Source of the DNA: Terrimesophilobacter sp044464485
GTDB taxonomy: Bacteria > Actinomycetota > Actinomycetes > Actinomycetales > Microbacteriaceae
DNA: 64,000 bases
Reading direction: 5' to 3'
Assembly: GCA_044464485.1 (NCBI GenBank)
Contig: JBIQLG010000003.1
Location: forward strand, 1-64,000
Below, one piece after another: positions 60,953 through 64,000 of this stretch. The notes beneath the pieces were generated by a model. That model was given only the letters and a program-made list of their open reading frames with translations. It searched no databases and was not told the origin of the DNA. Each line of letters opens with the position of its first letter. Position 1 is the first letter of the stretch. Position numbers and translations under genes: made by a program.

Positions 60953-62932
60953 TTAGTCCTCCGTGGCTCCGGCGCTAGTGGGCATCGACTTCTGCACCTG
61001 CATGAGAAACTCGACGTTGCTGGACGTGTCCTTCAATCGACCGAGGACAATCTCCAGCGCCTGCTGCGTATCGAGGCCAGCCAGCGCCCGGCGAAGCTTC
61101 CAGGTGATCTTGGTTTCGTCAGCGCTCATGAGCATCTCCTCGCGGCGGGTACCCGAGGCGTTGACATCCACCGCGGGGAAGATGCGCTTGTCGGCAAGCT
61201 GCCGGCTCAGGCGCAATTCCATGTTTCCCGTGCCCTTGAATTCTTCGAAAATGACCTCATCCATCTTGGAGCCGGTCTCGACGAGCGCGGTCGCGAGAAT
61301 GGTGAGCGAGCCGCCGTCCTCGATGTTGCGAGCCGCGCCGAAGAATCGCTTGGGCGGGTACAGCGCGGAAGAATCGACGCCGCCGGAAAGGATGCGTCCG
61401 GATGCCGGTGCAGCGAGGTTGTACGCCCTGCCCAGTCGAGTGATCGAGTCGAGGAGAACGACGACGTCGTGGCCGAGTTCGACGAGTCTCTTGGCGCGTT
61501 CGATCGCGAGCTCCGCAACCGTCGTGTGGTCTTCCGCGGGGCGATCGAACGTGGAGGCGATCACTTCACCCTTGACGGTGCGCTGCATGTCGGTGACTTC
61601 TTCGGGGCGCTCATCCACGAGAACGACCATGAGGTGAACTTCGGGGTTGTTCTTGGCAATGGCATTCGCGATCGCCTGAAGAACGAGCGTCTTTCCCGCC
61701 TTGGGCGGCGACACGATGAGGCCGCGCTGGCCCTTGCCGATCGGCGACACGAGGTCGATGATGCGCGTGGTGAGCTTGTTCGGTTCGGTTTCGAGGCGAA
61801 GCCGCTCCGTCGGGTACAGCGGGGTGAGCTTGCCGAATTCGACCCGTTCGACTGCCGGGTCCAGCGGAAGCCCGTTGACGGAATCGATTTTGACTATCGC
61901 GTTGTACTTCTGGCGTCCCGGGTTTTCACCCTCACGCGGCTGGCGGATGGCGCCGACCACAGCATCGCCCTTACGCAGGTTGTACTTCTTGACCTGGCCG
62001 AGCGAGACGTAGACGTCATTGTTGCCTGGCAGGTAGCCGCTCGTGCGCACGAACGCGTAATTGTCGAGAACATCGAGGATGCCGGCGACGGGAATGAGCA
62101 CGTCGTCTTCGGTCAGTTCCGGCTCGATGTCATCCTGGCCACCGTGGCCACGGCGCTTGCGGTCACGGTAGCGGCCGCGTCCACCGCGGTCATCGCCGTC
62201 GTCCTGCTGTCGCCCGTCCTGCTGTCGCCCGCCCTGCTGACGCTGTTGGCTATCGCCCTGCTGTTTGTCGGCACCGTTGCCGCCGCGACCGCGATTGCGG
62301 CTGCGATTCCGCTGGCCTGAGCCTTCGCCTTCGTTTTCGCCATCCGAGGTCTTTTCTGCTCGATCGGACGATCCCGAGGGCGCGTCCGATGAGGATGCCT
62401 CTGCGTCAGAAGACGTGGCGTCGCCATCGGCGGATTTGGTCGACTGTGCGTCGGCAGCCGAACGAGCCCTGGCCGAGCGGCCGGCCTTTGCGCCGCCCGC
62501 CGCGGAGGAGGCGCGCTGTTGCTTGTCGGCATCGCCAGATGTGGCAGCGTCACCCGCGGATGCGGAATCGCCAGAAGCGGCATCCTTGGCAGCACTGGCG
62601 GAACCGGCGGGACTCTCGACTTCTTGTGCCGTCACCGTTCCCGTCGTCGTTGTGACGACGCCGGCTTGCGCCGTGGCCCTGCGGGGCGCGCGCTTGCGCG
62701 GCGCGGCATCGGCTGCTTCTGAGGACGCGGCGTCGTTGCTGTCAGTGTTCACTGCGGTCGCGGTCGCGGCCGACTGTGCCTCGGAGATGGTATCCACGAG
62801 TTCTCCTTTTCTCAGTTTGGTGGCGCCGGAAATACCGAGCTCTGCGGCGAGAGCGTGAAGCTCGGGCAGACGCAGGCGTGCGATATCGGTGCCGTCGTTC
62901 GGCCGGACAGCGCGAACGTTGTGTTCAGTCAA
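60953..62932 (-). CDS. rho: Transcription termination factor Rho with long disordered insert
   Basis: About 659 residues. A Rho N-domain (TDIARLRLPELHALAAELG) is followed by some 200 residues of Ala/Ser/Asp then Arg/Gly/Gln-rich low-complexity sequence (up to about 260), the RNA-binding OB fold near GILDVLDNYAFVR, and the ATPase core with RGLIVSPPKAGKT, VLVDERPEEVTDM and LDSITRLGRAYN. The insert is an actinobacterial trait that widens RNA binding. I favour TTG 62932, with AAGGA 9 nt upstream. The frame also opens at TTG 62977, which lies at a 5-bp stem-loop (62963-62975). Confidence 0.93.
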   Translation of the reverse strand: MTEHNVRAVRPNDGTDIARLRLPELHALAAELGISGATKLRKGELVDTISEAQSAATATAVNTDSNDAASSEAADAAPRKRAPRRATAQAGVVTTTTGTVTAQEVESPAGSASAAKDAASGDSASAGDAATSGDADKQQRASSAAGGAKAGRSARARSAADAQSTKSADGDATSSDAEASSSDAPSGSSDRAEKTSDGENEGEGSGQRNRSRNRGRGGNGADKQQGDSQQRQQGGRQQDGRQQDDGDDRGGRGRYRDRKRRGHGGQDDIEPELTEDDVLIPVAGILDVLDNYAFVRTSGYLPGNNDVYVSLGQVKKYNLRKGDAVVGAIRQPREGENPGRQKYNAIVKIDSVNGLPLDPAVERVEFGKLTPLYPTERLRLETEPNKLTTRIIDLVSPIGKGQRGLIVSPPKAGKTLVLQAIANAIAKNNPEVHLMVVLVDERPEEVTDMQRTVKGEVIASTFDRPAEDHTTVAELAIERAKRLVELGHDVVVLLDSITRLGRAYNLAAPASGRILSGGVDSSALYPPKRFFGAARNIEDGGSLTILATALVETGSKMDEVIFEEFKGTGNMELRLSRQLADKRIFPAVDVNASGTRREEMLMSADETKITWKLRRALAGLDTQQALEIVLGRLKDTSSNVEFLMQVQKSMPTSAGATED

Positions 62933-63085
62933 TGGGAGGATTCCTTTCCCCTGACGGGCGGAGCACCTTCGGTGCAAAGCAACCCGCAGCGGAGCTTGTC
63001 GCCGGATCCCCTCATCTGGTCTGTGCGGTTGCGCAGGATGGGGGTTCGGCGAGTGCTGGTGATGCCACCCGGGAGATTCGCCTTC

Positions 63086-64000
63086 TCAGACGGAGCCTTC
63101 CACCGGATGCACCATCACTGTAGCACCTTTGAAGTCCACTGCCAGCATGAGAGCCTGCCACGGCGAGTGCGAATTCTCCGAGACAAGCTCGGCGGCGCGC
63201 AGCCGCTGGCTTGGATCGCTGCAGAGCACGAGCACGGAAGGCCCCGCCCCGGACACCACCGCCGCGAGATCATTTCGGCGCAACATCTGAATGAGGTCAT
63301 CTGTCTCCCGCATCGCGCTGGCGCGATAACTCTGATGCAGCCTGTCTTCGGTGGCCGCAAGCAGCAGTTCGGGGCTCTGGATGAGAGCGGCGATGAGCAG
63401 TGCGCTCCGCGACACATTGAAAATGGCGTCCTTGTGCGGAACCGAGTCGGGCTGGAGGCTTCGCGCCAGGGCGGTGGACATCGCTGTCTCCGGTACGAAG
63501 ACAACCGTCGACACACCACGGTGCGCCGTGAGTTTCTTGTACTTGGGGCCGTCTTCGGTGACCCAGGCAATCGTGAGGCCGCCGAAGAGCGCCGGCGCGA
63601 CATTGTCCGGATGCCCCTCCAGATCCGTCGCGAGCTCGAGCAGCTTCATCGGATTCAGTTCGACGATGCCCTCGAGGAGGCCTCTGGCCACCATGATGCC
63701 GGCGACGATCGCCGCGCCGCTCGATCCAAGCCCTCTGCCGTGGGGAATGGAATTGCGCGCGACAATGTGCAGGCCAGGCAGAGCAATTCCCAACGAATCG
63801 AAAACATGCGCGATGGAGCGCACCACCAGGTTCGACGCGTCCGTGGGAACGACCCCCTCGCCGACACCCGATACATCGACGCTGATCGACGCGTCGTCGC
63901 GCACAGTGACATCGAGTTCGTCATACAGCGAGAGCGCGAGGCCCAACGTATCGAACCCCGGCCCAAGGTTTGCCGTCGTGGCTGGCACCTTCACTGAGAC
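63086..64000 (-). CDS. thrB: Homoserine kinase, N-terminus at or beyond the window edge
   Basis: At least 302 residues. GHMP kinase that phosphorylates homoserine in threonine synthesis. VPATTANLGPGFDTLG and the ATP loop IPHGRGLGSSGAAIVAG are diagnostic, and VVSGAGPSVLVL lies near the C-terminus. The frame is open to the edge, reading VSVKVPAT. A GTG at 63994 could be the start, but family members usually have about 5-15 further residues, so I treat it as 5'-incomplete. thrB before rho is a standard actinobacterial order. Confidence 0.92.
   Translation of the reverse strand, partial: VSVKVPATTANLGPGFDTLGLALSLYDELDVTVRDDASISVDVSGVGEGVVPTDASNLVVRSIAHVFDSLGIALPGLHIVARNSIPHGRGLGSSGAAIVAGIMVARGLLEGIVELNPMKLLELATDLEGHPDNVAPALFGGLTIAWVTEDGPKYKKLTAHRGVSTVVFVPETAMSTALARSLQPDSVPHKDAIFNVSRSALLIAALIQSPELLLAATEDRLHQSYRASAMRETDDLIQMLRRNDLAAVVSGAGPSVLVLCSDPSQRLRAAELVSENSHSPWQALMLAVDFKGATVMVHPVEGSV

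Overview
The window is a chromosomal segment of a high-GC actinobacterium, most likely a member of Microbacteriaceae. This rests on gene order (thrB-rho-prfA, then prmC-tsaC-wecA-atpIBEFHAGDC), the long Arg/Gly/Gln-rich insert in Rho, the short actinobacterial-type c subunit, and many GTG and TTG starts. The taxon is inferred from content, not from a marker-gene search. I see no rRNA, tRNA, CRISPR array, insertion sequence or integrase, and no gene-free stretch longer than about 280 bp.

Layout. 1-14.8 kb: amine and amino-acid nitrogen metabolism. It holds the end of a GABA aminotransferase, an asparaginase, a CPA1 antiporter, an alpha-glucosidase, and a minus-strand spermidine/putrescine-type ABC operon with three paralogous Tat-type lipoprotein binding proteins and an embedded class III aminotransferase, followed by alanine dehydrogenase. 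14.8-33.2 kb: a compact minus-strand locus, most of it translationally coupled. It encodes a DUF1345 membrane protein, an FHA protein, a PP2C phosphatase, a transmembrane Ser/Thr kinase, a 1972-residue anchored Ig-like/FN3 protein, a MoxR ATPase, a DUF58 protein, a membrane transglutaminase-like protein that has lost Cys and His of its triad, a zinc-ribbon/FHA protein, and an EccC/FtsK-like ATPase with two P-loops. 33.3-36.7 kb: Lrp/AsnC regulator, class III aminotransferase and FAD-dependent amine oxidase. 36.7-44.5 kb: heterodimeric ABC exporter with its TetR regulator and operator, two oxidoreductases, Ogt and YaaA. 44.5-53.8 kb: complete F1Fo ATP synthase operon preceded by atpI-like, wecA and tsaC genes. 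53.9-64 kb: HAD hydrolase, prmC, two alpha/beta hydrolases, a glycosyltransferase, cysK-cysE, prfA, rho and the main part of thrB.

How the parts fit. The two nitrogen blocks look like one physiological unit: uptake of polyamines or related amines, transamination or oxidation, then GABA and alanine recycling. The kinase/FHA/MoxR/EccC-like locus sits between them. It is the best candidate here for a poorly described system: a phospho-signalling circuit (kinase, phosphatase, two FHA readers) wired to a membrane MoxR-DUF58-pseudotransglutaminase module, a giant surface protein and a type VII-like motor, with no WXG100, EccB, EccD, EccE or mycosin gene in the window. Convergent genes are packed so tightly that five of eight convergent pairs share a 4-base CTAG or CTAA stop overlap.
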